Shown here: piece by piece, positions 13,990 to 21,034 of the stretch
Numbering within the stretch: position 1 is the stretch's first letter
Layout of the letters: every line of letters begins with the position of its first letter
From: JAWLHU01 sp041690255
GTDB taxonomy: Bacteria > Bacillota > Sulfobacillia > Symbiobacteriales > Symbiobacteriaceae
Length of the DNA: 22,365 nucleotides
Direction of reading: 5' to 3'
NCBI GenBank assembly: GCA_041690255.1
Contig: JAWLHU010000029.1
Location: forward strand, 1 to 22,365
The notes under the pieces: generated by a model
The model's input: only the letters and a program-made list of their open reading frames with translations
What the model was told of the DNA's origin: nothing
Databases searched by the model: none
Made by a program: the position numbers and the translations under genes

Positions 13990-14895
13990 ATGGATCTCTT
14001 AGCAGTTCTCCTAACACTGACTGTGCTCTGCCTGGGCTTGGCAGCACTCTGGGTGCACCATCTTGTCACCCGCCGGAAGCTGGTCCATGAGCGGGTACAA
14101 CACGGCGAGCAGTCGGATCGAGCCTCGGACCGTCTTCCCGCCTGGCTCCTCAAGATGGCACAGGGAGCGGTTGAATCCGGTGAGCGATACACCCCCAAGG
14201 GTCAGCGGGCGAAGATTGAGCGTTGGCTCATGTACGCCGGTCATCCCTATGGGCTAGACCTGCCGACGTTCCTCGGCCTCCGCTTTGTGGTCATCTTCAT
14301 CGCCCTGGTGCCCGGGGCGCCACTGACGTTCATCATTGGGTACCGTGTGCTGCTCATCGCCATGCTGGTGGGCTACTGGGCGCCTATCTGGTGGCTGAAG
14401 AACCGGGCGGACGCTCGCCAGGACGAGATTGCCACCCGCCTGCCGGACTTTCTTGACACCCTGGCGGTCAGTCTGCGGGCCGGTACCGGCTTCTACCCGA
14501 CTCTCCGCAAGGTGGCCCACCGCTTTGGAGGCGCCTTGGGGGCTGAGTTCACCCTGGTCGTTCAGCGAATTGAAATGGGGGAACCCATAAGCGGTGCGCT
14601 CCGATCCATCCGCCAGAGGACGACCTGCCGAGAGTTGGACTTGTGCGTGGAGTCGATCACGCAAGGGCTAGACCTTGGTGTCCCGATTGCGGCCACTCTT
14701 TCTGCTCAGGCCAATGCTCTCCGCACTGGTCGGATTCAGCGGGCGAAGGAGAAGGCAGCCAAGGCCAGTCCGAAGATCACGATGTTGACCACGATGCTCG
14801 TGACCCCGGGGGTTTTCCTGCTGCTGATCGGTATGGTGCTCCTCAACATCTACTACAACCCCGAGCGGTATGGCATCCAGTTCCTGCTCGAGTGA
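13990..14895 (+). CDS. tadC: Tad inner-membrane platform protein TadC
   Basis: The 301-aa protein starts 2 nt after the tadB stop. It has an N-terminal span (LLAVLLTLTVLCLGLAALWV), two spans near 95-135, a type II secretion F domain (LPDFLDTLAVSLRAGTGFYP, then RELDLCVESITQGLDLGVPI) and a final span (MLVTPGVFLLLIGMVLLNIY). It pairs with TadB. No separate strong ribosome site is visible, so translational coupling to tadB is likely. Confidence 0.9.
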   Translation: MDLLAVLLTLTVLCLGLAALWVHHLVTRRKLVHERVQHGEQSDRASDRLPAWLLKMAQGAVESGERYTPKGQRAKIERWLMYAGHPYGLDLPTFLGLRFVVIFIALVPGAPLTFIIGYRVLLIAMLVGYWAPIWWLKNRADARQDEIATRLPDFLDTLAVSLRAGTGFYPTLRKVAHRFGGALGAEFTLVVQRIEMGEPISGALRSIRQRTTCRELDLCVESITQGLDLGVPIAATLSAQANALRTGRIQRAKEKAAKASPKITMLTTMLVTPGVFLLLIGMVLLNIYYNPERYGIQFLLE

Positions 14896-14911
14896 TGGGG
14901 GAGGGGTTCTG

Positions 14912-15115
14912 ATGTCTCAGAAGCTGCGGGCCAGATTGTCAGATGCGTGGTTCCGGCTGAAGTATGAGGAGTTGGGGGCTCAGACGCTGGAGTGGCTTGC
15001 GCTGGCGCTGCTGATCCTGGCGATTCTCGGGGGGCTTACAGCTGTAACGGCTGACACCAACTTTGCTGATATCCTCCGCCAGAAGTTCATCGACATGGTC
15101 GGAAAGATGAAGTAG
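14912..15115 (+). CDS. flp: Flp-type major pilin precursor
   Basis: The 67-aa product has a charged leader (MSQKLRARLSDAWFRLKYEE) and then G|AQTLEWLALALLILAIL. That is a class III/type IV prepilin cleavage site: Gly at -1 and Glu at +5, followed by about 20 hydrophobic residues. The mature pilin would be about 43 aa, a normal Flp size. ATG 14912 follows GGGGGAGGGG. It is a short, easily missed gene and the most likely main filament subunit. No TadV-type prepilin peptidase is encoded in this window. Confidence 0.85.
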   Translation: MSQKLRARLSDAWFRLKYEELGAQTLEWLALALLILAILGGLTAVTADTNFADILRQKFIDMVGKMK

Positions 15116-15121
15116 CCGGCC

Positions 15122-15499
15122 ATGTGGAAACGCCTGTGGACAGAGGAGACGGGGGCGCAGTCGCTGGAGTTTGTGGCATTGCTGCCCATGGTGATCCTGG
15201 TGATGCTCACCATGCTGCAGATGGCCTTCCTCGGGTACACAGTTGTGGTGGCAGAGACGAGTGCGCGGGAGGCGGCGCTTGCCGCTTCCCGGGACACGTC
15301 AATTTCCAAGGTCACGGCTGAGCAGGCCGCTCACCAGGTGGCCGGCGGACTGAAGGTAACCGTGAAAGCGGTGACCTGTAAGAGCGGGGACGTGACACTC
15401 GAGTTGGAAGCCCATGTCCCCAACGTCCTCTTCGATTCTGCCATGGCAATCTCCCGAAAGGTGACGATGCCGCGGCAGGACGTGGGGTGCCCTACGTGA
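15122..15499 (+). CDS. tadE: TadE-like pseudopilin
   Basis: The 125-aa product begins MWKRLWTEETG|AQSLEFVALLPMVILVML, again with Gly -1 and Glu +5, as in TadE minor pilins. The hydrophobic helix leads into TSAREAALAASRD, which is usual in TadE, and a small exported domain with two Cys (VTCKSGDVTLE, DVGCPT) that could form a disulphide. The ribosome site is weak (GTAGCCGG), so coupling to flp, 6 nt upstream, is likely. Confidence 0.85.
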   Translation: MWKRLWTEETGAQSLEFVALLPMVILVMLTMLQMAFLGYTVVVAETSAREAALAASRDTSISKVTAEQAAHQVAGGLKVTVKAVTCKSGDVTLELEAHVPNVLFDSAMAISRKVTMPRQDVGCPT

Positions 15500-16299
15500 T
15501 CCGCTGGCTGGGCAGCCTGTGGCGGGAGGAGCGGGGAACCACGTCCCTCACCTTGATCTGGTTCATGCTGTTCGCGCTTTCCCTGGCCATCGCACTAGAC
15601 GCCTTCTTCGGGATCTACATTACCTTGCAGCAGGCACGCACTGCGTCGGATGCCGCCACCTTGGCGACATCCCGAGCCATCGCGGCCTTACTGCCTGCTA
15701 CGGTCGAGGACGAGGCGGCTGAGCGCGTGCATCGTGTAGTGTCCGACTCCGACGCCCAGCAAGACGTTCAGTCTGAGTTAGAGTCGTTGGAAGCTTCTCA
15801 GGCCGCGTGTGCACTGTTCATCCCTATCTGTACTCCAATGACGGCAGAGGAGTGGGCGGCGGCCGAGGAAGGGATTAAGGTCCGGGCCTACAGGAAGGCT
15901 TTTGCCCGACTCTACCGCGGGACGCTCTCTTCAGAGATGGCTCGAATGGTGGTCAAGGGGACTTGGCATCAGGCCGATGTGGTGGACAAGCGTGATCAGT
16001 TGATTCCTGATGATACGGATCTCGGATGTCTCGTCCAGCATACCGCCACGACTTGGCGTTCCGAGATCCTCCAGCAGGCCGAGAGTCTGGCCCAACAGAA
16101 CGGAGCCATCCTGGATTGGGACGCTACCGCACTGGCTCAGTCCAGTGGTCTGCACCGCGTTGTGATCCTCCGAACGGTTCGGCCGTTCGGAGCAGAGTGG
16201 ATTTTCCCCGATGGAAACTATCCGAAGCTGCGTATCCCTAACCTCGTGAAGCTGACTAAGGTCGGTCAGAGGACACCCCAGTACATCCCTTCATGTTAG
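15496..16299 (+). CDS. TadG/TadE-like exported protein of the pilus locus
   Basis: The 267-aa product opens with a short basic leader (IRWLGSLWREERG) and one hydrophobic helix (LTLIWFMLFALSLAIALDAF). A QQARTASDAATLATSRA stretch follows, typical of TadG/TadE-like proteins (a Tad-associated helix rich in Asp and Ala). The cleavage region RGTTSLTLIW lacks Glu at +5, unlike flp and tadE, so it may stay membrane-anchored. The exported part (residues 55-267) is helical then beta, with several Cys; no von Willebrand domain is visible, so it is shorter than classical TadG. GTG 15496 overlaps the tadE stop (GTGA); GTG 15487 is an alternative start. Confidence 0.75.
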   Translation: MIRWLGSLWREERGTTSLTLIWFMLFALSLAIALDAFFGIYITLQQARTASDAATLATSRAIAALLPATVEDEAAERVHRVVSDSDAQQDVQSELESLEASQAACALFIPICTPMTAEEWAAAEEGIKVRAYRKAFARLYRGTLSSEMARMVVKGTWHQADVVDKRDQLIPDDTDLGCLVQHTATTWRSEILQQAESLAQQNGAILDWDATALAQSSGLHRVVILRTVRPFGAEWIFPDGNYPKLRIPNLVKLTKVGQRTPQYIPSC

Positions 16300-16305
16300 C
16301 CATCG

Positions 16306-16321
16306 GGACCCGGAGGGGTCC
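16306..16321 (+). promoter_or_regulatory. Hairpin that buries the toxin ribosome-binding site
   Basis: GGACCC (16306-16311) and GGGTCC (16316-16321) form a perfect 6-bp stem with a GGAG loop. The Shine-Dalgarno run GGAGGGG (16312-16318) is in the loop and right arm, 5 nt before the toxin ATG. Folding would lower toxin translation relative to the pilus genes. The stop of the upstream gene lies only 6 nt before the stem, so ribosomes ending there could open it. Confidence 0.6.
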
Positions 16322-16323
16322 GC

Positions 16324-17556
16324 ATGAAGAAGAACGTGTGGCGATGGCTAGGGGCTATGCTCCTAGCGTCGATGGTGATGGCTGGAGCCGTGACCACGTT
16401 AGCGCAGGTTCCGCCCGGCTTCGAACCACAGGTCCAACTCCTCAATTCGGAGGGGTTCACGGACAATTCGGCGAATGATTCTGGTGAGTCCGGTCTGATC
16501 AGCGGTGAGGCTGGCGCTGGCGAGGTCAAGGCCGGGGGGTTCAAGAGCTGGCTGGCTGACCGGGGTATGGGCCTGGTCAAAGGCATTGGGGCCGGCCTGA
16601 TTGGTGCAGCCGTTGTCGTAGGGGTTGCCGCCCTGGTGGTTGGCGCCGGTGCCCCGCTCCTGCTCATGGCAGGTGCGGCCGTAGTCGGTGGCGCCCTCTA
16701 CGGGCTGTTCACCGGCAGCGCCAACTTCAACTGGACCGAAGCGATCGTAGGCTCGGTGATCGGCGGTGTCAGCGCTGGTGTCGGTAGTTGGATTGCCGGC
16801 ATGGGCGGGTCAATCCTGACTCGTGCGGGAGTGGCGGCTGTCGACATGATTGGCGGTGGTCTGGCCAACACGGTAAGCTATCTGATTCACTCGCCGAACC
16901 CCACTGGGGGTGGAGCGGCAACCGCTTTCGGGGTTGGGGCTGGTACGGCGGCTGTCTTCATGGGTGCTGGTGCTACTATCAGCAAGGGCTGGAAGTGGGC
17001 AAAGGGTGCCCTGGGGTTTGGCAGACCCGGTAATGGTAACCCGGGTTCCGGTGTCGTTAAGGCTGCCTTAATCGATGACGGGGTCCCTGGGGCGAAGGCC
17101 GCTTCTGAGTCGTCCGTTCCGACCCGGCGGACGAATGGGGTAGCAGATAACAGGGTGGTCGCTGAGCCTTCCAATACCGCAGGCAGTAGCGGACAGGCTT
17201 CCGTTGAAACCCCGGCAAAACCTGCACCGGAGGTTACATGGCCTCCAAACCGCGGATTTCATGGTACGCCTGCTCGAGAGGTGCTTGTACCTGGGACTCG
17301 AATTGACCGCTTCGGACACCCAGGTGGTACCTTCGTAAGTCCTGAGGGGACGCCATTCGAAGCCCGAGCTCTGCCGGCAGAATACCTGGATTCGAAGCCC
17401 TACCACGTCTACGAAGTGGTAGAACCGATTGAGGTTGCTGCAGGTCCGATTGAGCCTTGGTTTGGGCAACCGGGCATGGGAACGCAGTATGAGTTGCCAA
17501 AGTCCGTCTTGGACCTGATCAAAGATGGAGTTCTTCGGGAGGTGAAGCGATCATGA
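16324..17556 (+). CDS. Secreted polymorphic toxin with C-terminal TNT (NAD+ glycohydrolase) domain
   Basis: The 410-aa protein has a signal peptide (MKKNVWRWLGAMLLASMVMA, cleavage likely after TLA at 27) and an acidic linker. A Gly/Ala-rich hydrophobic middle follows, with about five possible membrane-active segments (residues 84-220; for example GAGLIGAAVVVGVAALVVGA). A polar linker leads to a C-terminal domain at about 306-407. That domain reads WPPNRGFHGTPAREVLVPGT, then DRFGHPGGTFVSPEGTPFEA, PYHVYEVVEPI and WFGQPGMGTQYELP, the signature of the TNT family whose founder in Mycobacterium tuberculosis destroys NAD+. The Gln of GQPG matches the known active-site region. It follows the last pilus gene by 24 nt and overlaps the probable immunity gene. 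Confidence 0.88.
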   Translation: MKKNVWRWLGAMLLASMVMAGAVTTLAQVPPGFEPQVQLLNSEGFTDNSANDSGESGLISGEAGAGEVKAGGFKSWLADRGMGLVKGIGAGLIGAAVVVGVAALVVGAGAPLLLMAGAAVVGGALYGLFTGSANFNWTEAIVGSVIGGVSAGVGSWIAGMGGSILTRAGVAAVDMIGGGLANTVSYLIHSPNPTGGGAATAFGVGAGTAAVFMGAGATISKGWKWAKGALGFGRPGNGNPGSGVVKAALIDDGVPGAKAASESSVPTRRTNGVADNRVVAEPSNTAGSSGQASVETPAKPAPEVTWPPNRGFHGTPAREVLVPGTRIDRFGHPGGTFVSPEGTPFEARALPAEYLDSKPYHVYEVVEPIEVAAGPIEPWFGQPGMGTQYELPKSVLDLIKDGVLREVKRS

Positions 17557-17786
17557 CCAAGGTAGAGTTGGAGAACCGCCTGAAGTCTGAGAATGTGCCG
17601 AAGGAGATGTACTCTTTGGATGGCGGATTGCCCGGGGAGTGTTTGTGCCTCGGAAGGACAGGTTTAGTGTGGGAGGTCTACTACAGTGAGCGTGGGCTCA
17701 AGACGGACCTGAAGCAGTTTGCGTCTGAGCACGACGCGTGTGAGTACTTCTATCAGCGTCTCAAGGACATGATGCTATACTCCTGA
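17553..17786 (+). CDS. Probable immunity protein for the TNT toxin
   Basis: The 77-aa acidic, cytoplasmic protein (no signal peptide) starts with an ATG overlapping the toxin stop (ATGA), behind GGGAGGTG. Toxin genes with TNT domains are normally followed directly by a small immunity gene, and this position and size fit. Visible stretches are LSLDGGLPGE-like (YSLDGGLPGECLCLGRTG), VWEVYYSERGLKTDLKQF and DACEYFYQRLKDMM. They recall small immunity proteins in Bacillota polymorphic-toxin loci, but I cannot name the family with certainty. It would bind and block the toxin in producing cells. Its GC content is lower than that of the pilus genes. Confidence 0.75.
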   Translation: MTKVELENRLKSENVPKEMYSLDGGLPGECLCLGRTGLVWEVYYSERGLKTDLKQFASEHDACEYFYQRLKDMMLYS

Positions 17787-17977
17787 AGAGGTCCTTGCTC
17801 TGGTCATCTCACCTCTCATTACTTGTGCTACTCCGATCCTAATGGTTTGCCTCCGGCGTTGGTCGACCGCTGCTCAGCTTAACGCCGATCTCGCCGCACA
17901 AGCCTGCGATCCTCCAGCAGAGACCTTCCCTGTCAGACGTCCCACAAGAACTGGACTGTCGCACCGGTGACTAAATT

Positions 17978-18016
17978 AGGGCCTCTCCCGCAAGGTATAG
18001 CCGGGATAGGCCCTTT
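17978..18016 (+). terminator. Probable terminator of the Tad-toxin operon
   Basis: AGGGCC (17978-17983) pairs with GGCCCT (18009-18014), and CCCG (17987-17990) with CGGG (18002-18005), with a small internal loop between. Only TTT then C follows, so ending may be partial. Confidence 0.5.
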
Positions 18017-18018
18017 CT

Positions 18019-18038
18019 AGTGCGCCTAGCTAGGCACT
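18019..18038. repeat. Near-perfect palindrome centred on GCCTAGCTAGGC
   Basis: GCCTAGCTAGGC (18024-18035) is a perfect 12-nt palindrome, flanked by AGTG and ACT that extend the symmetry with one extra base. With no loop it suits a dimeric protein site better than an RNA hairpin. Confidence 0.4.
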
Positions 18039-18080
18039 ACCTTGGCGATAGAGTCTTCCTCCCTCGGCCTCTGCGTTCAG

Positions 18081-18123
18081 TCGGTGAGCGGAGTGAGTAA
18101 ATAGAGACACTTCGGCTCACCGA
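18081..18123. repeat. Long imperfect inverted repeat (15-bp stem, 12-nt loop)
   Basis: TCGGTGAGCGGAGTG (18081-18095) pairs with CACTTCGGCTCACCGA (18108-18123), with a single bulged C and one G-T. The loop is A-rich. No T-run follows on either strand. It may be a REP-like element, the scar of a mobile element, or an RNA structure. Confidence 0.5.
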
Positions 18124-18166
18124 GCCAGCGGCTTCCCTGACGGAACGGGGGCCCGAGTCCAGGTAG

Positions 18167-18845
18167 CTGGAAACAGTCGGGACGGACATCGGCGAGCACA
18201 GCTACCTGATCGCTATTGTCAAGCGAGAGAAGCTGGAGGCTCGCTAGCGCCTGCCCGTCGCTGACGGGGTCTTCCGGGGGGATATTTGGCTCCGCTTTGG
18301 GCCGGGGGAGTACAATGAGGAACTCTACGTTCCCGAGACGAAGGTGCTCTCCTACCAGGTGGCCAGCCTGACATTGACCAACATCGACGCGGAGGACCTG
18401 CGGGACACGGCTCCATCTTTCGGGATAATCCAGAGGCTCGCCAAGGAGCTGACCGACGGCGAAGACAAAACGAATGCGGCTCGGGCGGTCTTTGACTGGG
18501 TCGCCCGCAACATCAGCTACGACTATGGGAAGTTCCGCAGCCAGCAGGTCGACGCTGATGAGGGAGCAGTTCGCACACTCGAAACTCGCACGGACCGTGG
18601 CGCTGCTCCGGGCAGCCGGCATGGAAGCCCGCTTGGTGACCGGTGAAGCGGGATCGGGATTCCTTCGGACAGGGCATTCGTGGGTTGAGGTCAAGGTTGG
18701 GGACCGCTGGGTTGAGATGGACCCGACATTTGCTTCGGGTGTGATTGTCGGGATCGCCTTCGAGCCTCGTTTCGACCCAAGTTATTTCGACCCGGATCCG
18801 GCGTTCCTAGCCAAGACCCATCGGCGGGACGGGGTCCAGTACTAG
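18167..18845 (+). pseudogene. Decayed transglutaminase-like protein (catalytic Cys segment deleted)
   Basis: Three lesions are visible. An in-frame TAG (at 18245-18247) interrupts SYLIAIVKREKLEA and RLPVADGVFRGDIWLRFGPG. The frame then stays open through KTNAARAVFDWVARNISYDY to EGAVRTLETR near 18587. The protein then continues in another frame as LARTVALLRAAGMEARLVTG, showing a small deletion. In transglutaminase-like proteins the nucleophilic Cys lies exactly in that missing stretch, between the RTLETRTG-like turn and the ALLRA helix. The His and Asp motifs remain (GHSWVEVKVGDRWVEMDPTF). The 5' part is also missing, since a TAG lies just before 18167. The intact gene was probably an exported surface protein. 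Confidence 0.75.
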
Positions 18846-18873
18846 AGCAACCTTCGACGAGCCGCGACGATCG

Positions 18874-18912
18874 ACCAGGTCGACCGATGATTTCTCGGTC
18901 TACCTGGTTTTT
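18874..18912 (+). terminator. Intrinsic terminator after the transglutaminase pseudogene
   Basis: ACCAGGT (18874-18880) pairs with ACCTGGT (18902-18908). After one mismatch, GACCGA (18882-18887) pairs with TCGGTC (18895-18900). A run of five T ends it. It lies 29 nt after the stop. Confidence 0.8.
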
Positions 18913-19070
18913 CTGGGCATGGATGGGGGCGGGGTTGGGCTGACTTGAGCCATTCAGGATCACTAGGACAGATTTGCTGAGGGGGAAATGGAGGAAATAG
19001 GGAAATGGTGGCGAATTAGTAATTGGAAATAAATAGGTTATCGGCAAAGAAGAGATGAGGAGGGGATGGA

Positions 19071-20909
19071 GTGCGGAGAATCGTACCGCTCTTGGTTGCT
19101 CTGCTTTGCACGGTGGTGTTGGCAGGGTGCGGAGCCAAGGTGGTGCAGGTCGTGGAACTCAACCACGACGGCAGTGGTCAGCTTGTGGTGACTGGCACGG
19201 CCGACCGTCGAGAGGTTGAGAGCCTGGAGGGGGGTATACCCAGGCTTCAGGAATCGCTTGCAAAGGGACTTCCCGCTGGGTGGGAGTTCTCCGTGAGCGA
19301 TAATGAGCACACCGTCGTCTTCGAATTCAGGGCCGCCTTTGGGTCAGAGGATGAACTGCGACAGCGGCTACAAGCGGCAACTGGAACGGAGAGCTCCTTC
19401 CAGTGGACGAGTATCGTCCTTCCGTTCTACCGACAGGATACCTTTGCGGTTCAGAATCCCTCGCCGCCATGGGCTACTTGGGCCGTCGAAGCAGCGAGGG
19501 AACTGACGGACGAACCTGTAGTCGAGAGCGTTTCATCAATGGTTAGGTGGGGCGGCGACGAGTACAGGTTAGCCCGTCAGCCCGTATCCGTGGAGCAGCG
19601 GCTGCCGGTGCAGGCCGTCAATGTCGAATTGCGCTGGGAGCATGACCACCTGACTCAGTCCGTTGAGATTCTGCCGGCTAAGGGGGACAGCCTTTTCACA
19701 CCCCTACAGGAATGGGCTCAGAAGGCCCATCCCCAGGCCATCGTCACTCCCGTTGACGGGGGTGGCGCCCGAATAGTCACGGAAGAAGGCTCCCCCGAGG
19801 GGCCAGATGCAGCCGTTTCTGCTTCGCACAGTCCCCTGAACATGTTCTGGGAACGCATAGCCGTTCGCACCCAGCCGGTCACCTTGGACGGGTGGGTGGG
19901 TCCCGGGGTTCAGGTCGAGACTGTTCAGTATCAGTTCGGCGGCGATGGGTGGTGGAGCACCGGTGACAGCGGTCCGCCAACGTGGTGGCGATGGCCACGG
20001 AGGCAGGATACCCTTGAGCTCACTGGTAAGCACCTGACCGCAGTGAATCTGGTTGGCTACCGCGCCAGGCCGGCGCTCTACGTGGCTTGGGTTGCAGTTC
20101 CGATCATCGTGCTTAGCATGCTCATCGGCCTGGGGATCTGGGTGAAGCGGACCCGGCCAAGGTGGTCAGGCTGGAAATCGGGAGTAAAGGTGAGGTGGGC
20201 TACCATGATGAATCCGCAGACGGCATGTTCGGCTTGTGGCAAGGCCATGTTGCCCGGTGAGACGTGTGCCTGGGGGCAGGTGTCTGCCACCATGAGCGCG
20301 GGGAATATGCCCCCGGTGGGAGCCTGGGCCCGTCTCGCCTGGATCCGGTTCGTCTCTGTCGTCACCTTGCGCTCGGAGGTGCCCGATGTTCCTTGGCAGG
20401 CGTCACTACTAAGCTTGGCGGTTCGGTCCGTAGTCCTGGCCTTCCTGGTTGACCGCTTCCTTGAAGCAGTGTGGGGCCAGGTAATGCGAGGGATTGCAAG
20501 GCAGATTCCACTGTTTGGTCTATCCAGTATTCCATCTGTCCCTGCCTTTGGGCGGGTGCTGCTCGCGCTGCTGGTCTCGTCAGCGGCTTCCATCGGACTT
20601 ATCTATGTGCGGACGGCGCATGCGCAACGTTCGATAGCCTTGGCAGCACTGACCGATGCACAGTGGGGGATCGTCTTGGGGGCATTCTCAGCGTGGCTCC
20701 ACCTGAACATATGGGTGCCCCTCGCTGTAGCCGCTATCGGGGCGGGGGTCTGCTGGGGCCAGGCGCTGCTTAGCGCTGGACTTCAACGGCTTGATGGTCC
20801 ACCTCAGCAGCTCAAGTTACTACAGGCAGCGGTAGGCGGAGTTTCCGTCCTCGGTCTGATTGTAGGGCTGAGTATAGCAGCGAATCGGCTATCAGACAGC
20901 TTTATGTAG
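19071..20909 (+). CDS. Lipoprotein-headed, multispanning membrane protein with CxxC motif, function unknown
   Basis: The 612-aa product starts with a lipoprotein signal (MRRIVPLLVALLCTVVLAGC, lipobox LAGC, Cys20). A long extracellular region follows (20-335; KVVQVVELNHDGSGQLVVTG, FSVSDNEHTVVFEFRAAF), resembling the LppM-like beta-rich surface domains of Gram-positives. One membrane span (about 336-357) comes next, then a short cytoplasmic part with CSACGKAMLPGETC (386-399), which may bind zinc. Finally there are several hydrophobic segments (443-460, 494-512, 534-562, 586-605). GTG 19071 has GAGGAGGGG upstream. An AT-rich patch before it may be a promoter. A perfect terminator follows, so it is a single-gene unit. 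The mixture of lipobox, Cys motif and C-terminal spans is unusual. Confidence 0.75.
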   Translation: MRRIVPLLVALLCTVVLAGCGAKVVQVVELNHDGSGQLVVTGTADRREVESLEGGIPRLQESLAKGLPAGWEFSVSDNEHTVVFEFRAAFGSEDELRQRLQAATGTESSFQWTSIVLPFYRQDTFAVQNPSPPWATWAVEAARELTDEPVVESVSSMVRWGGDEYRLARQPVSVEQRLPVQAVNVELRWEHDHLTQSVEILPAKGDSLFTPLQEWAQKAHPQAIVTPVDGGGARIVTEEGSPEGPDAAVSASHSPLNMFWERIAVRTQPVTLDGWVGPGVQVETVQYQFGGDGWWSTGDSGPPTWWRWPRRQDTLELTGKHLTAVNLVGYRARPALYVAWVAVPIIVLSMLIGLGIWVKRTRPRWSGWKSGVKVRWATMMNPQTACSACGKAMLPGETCAWGQVSATMSAGNMPPVGAWARLAWIRFVSVVTLRSEVPDVPWQASLLSLAVRSVVLAFLVDRFLEAVWGQVMRGIARQIPLFGLSSIPSVPAFGRVLLALLVSSAASIGLIYVRTAHAQRSIALAALTDAQWGIVLGAFSAWLHLNIWVPLAVAAIGAGVCWGQALLSAGLQRLDGPPQQLKLLQAAVGGVSVLGLIVGLSIAANRLSDSFM

Positions 20910-20925
20910 CAGCCGTCCACATTAA

Positions 20926-20960
20926 GCAGCCGCTGGAGTTCGCTCCAGCGGCTGCTTTTT
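20926..20960 (+). terminator. Strong intrinsic terminator
   Basis: GCAGCCGCTGGAG (20926-20938) pairs perfectly over 13 bp with CTCCAGCGGCTGC (20943-20955) around a TTCG tetraloop. TTTTT follows. It ends the lipoprotein gene 17 nt after its stop. Confidence 0.95.
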
Positions 20961-21034
20961 AGGCTAAGAACGATCTGCATTTGGTGTGCTGCCATTGAGC
21001 TTGCGTGGCGGGAGAACGGAGTGCTTGGGGTCTT

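Larger units (their letters stand above)
17787..18166. other. Gene-free region with terminator, palindrome and long hairpin
   Basis: No supported coding sequence was found in these 380 nt. They hold the probable terminator of the pilus-toxin operon (17978-18016), a 12-nt perfect palindrome (18024-18035) and a 15-bp imperfect hairpin (18081-18123). The sequence before 17978 shows no clear structure. Confidence 0.5.
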
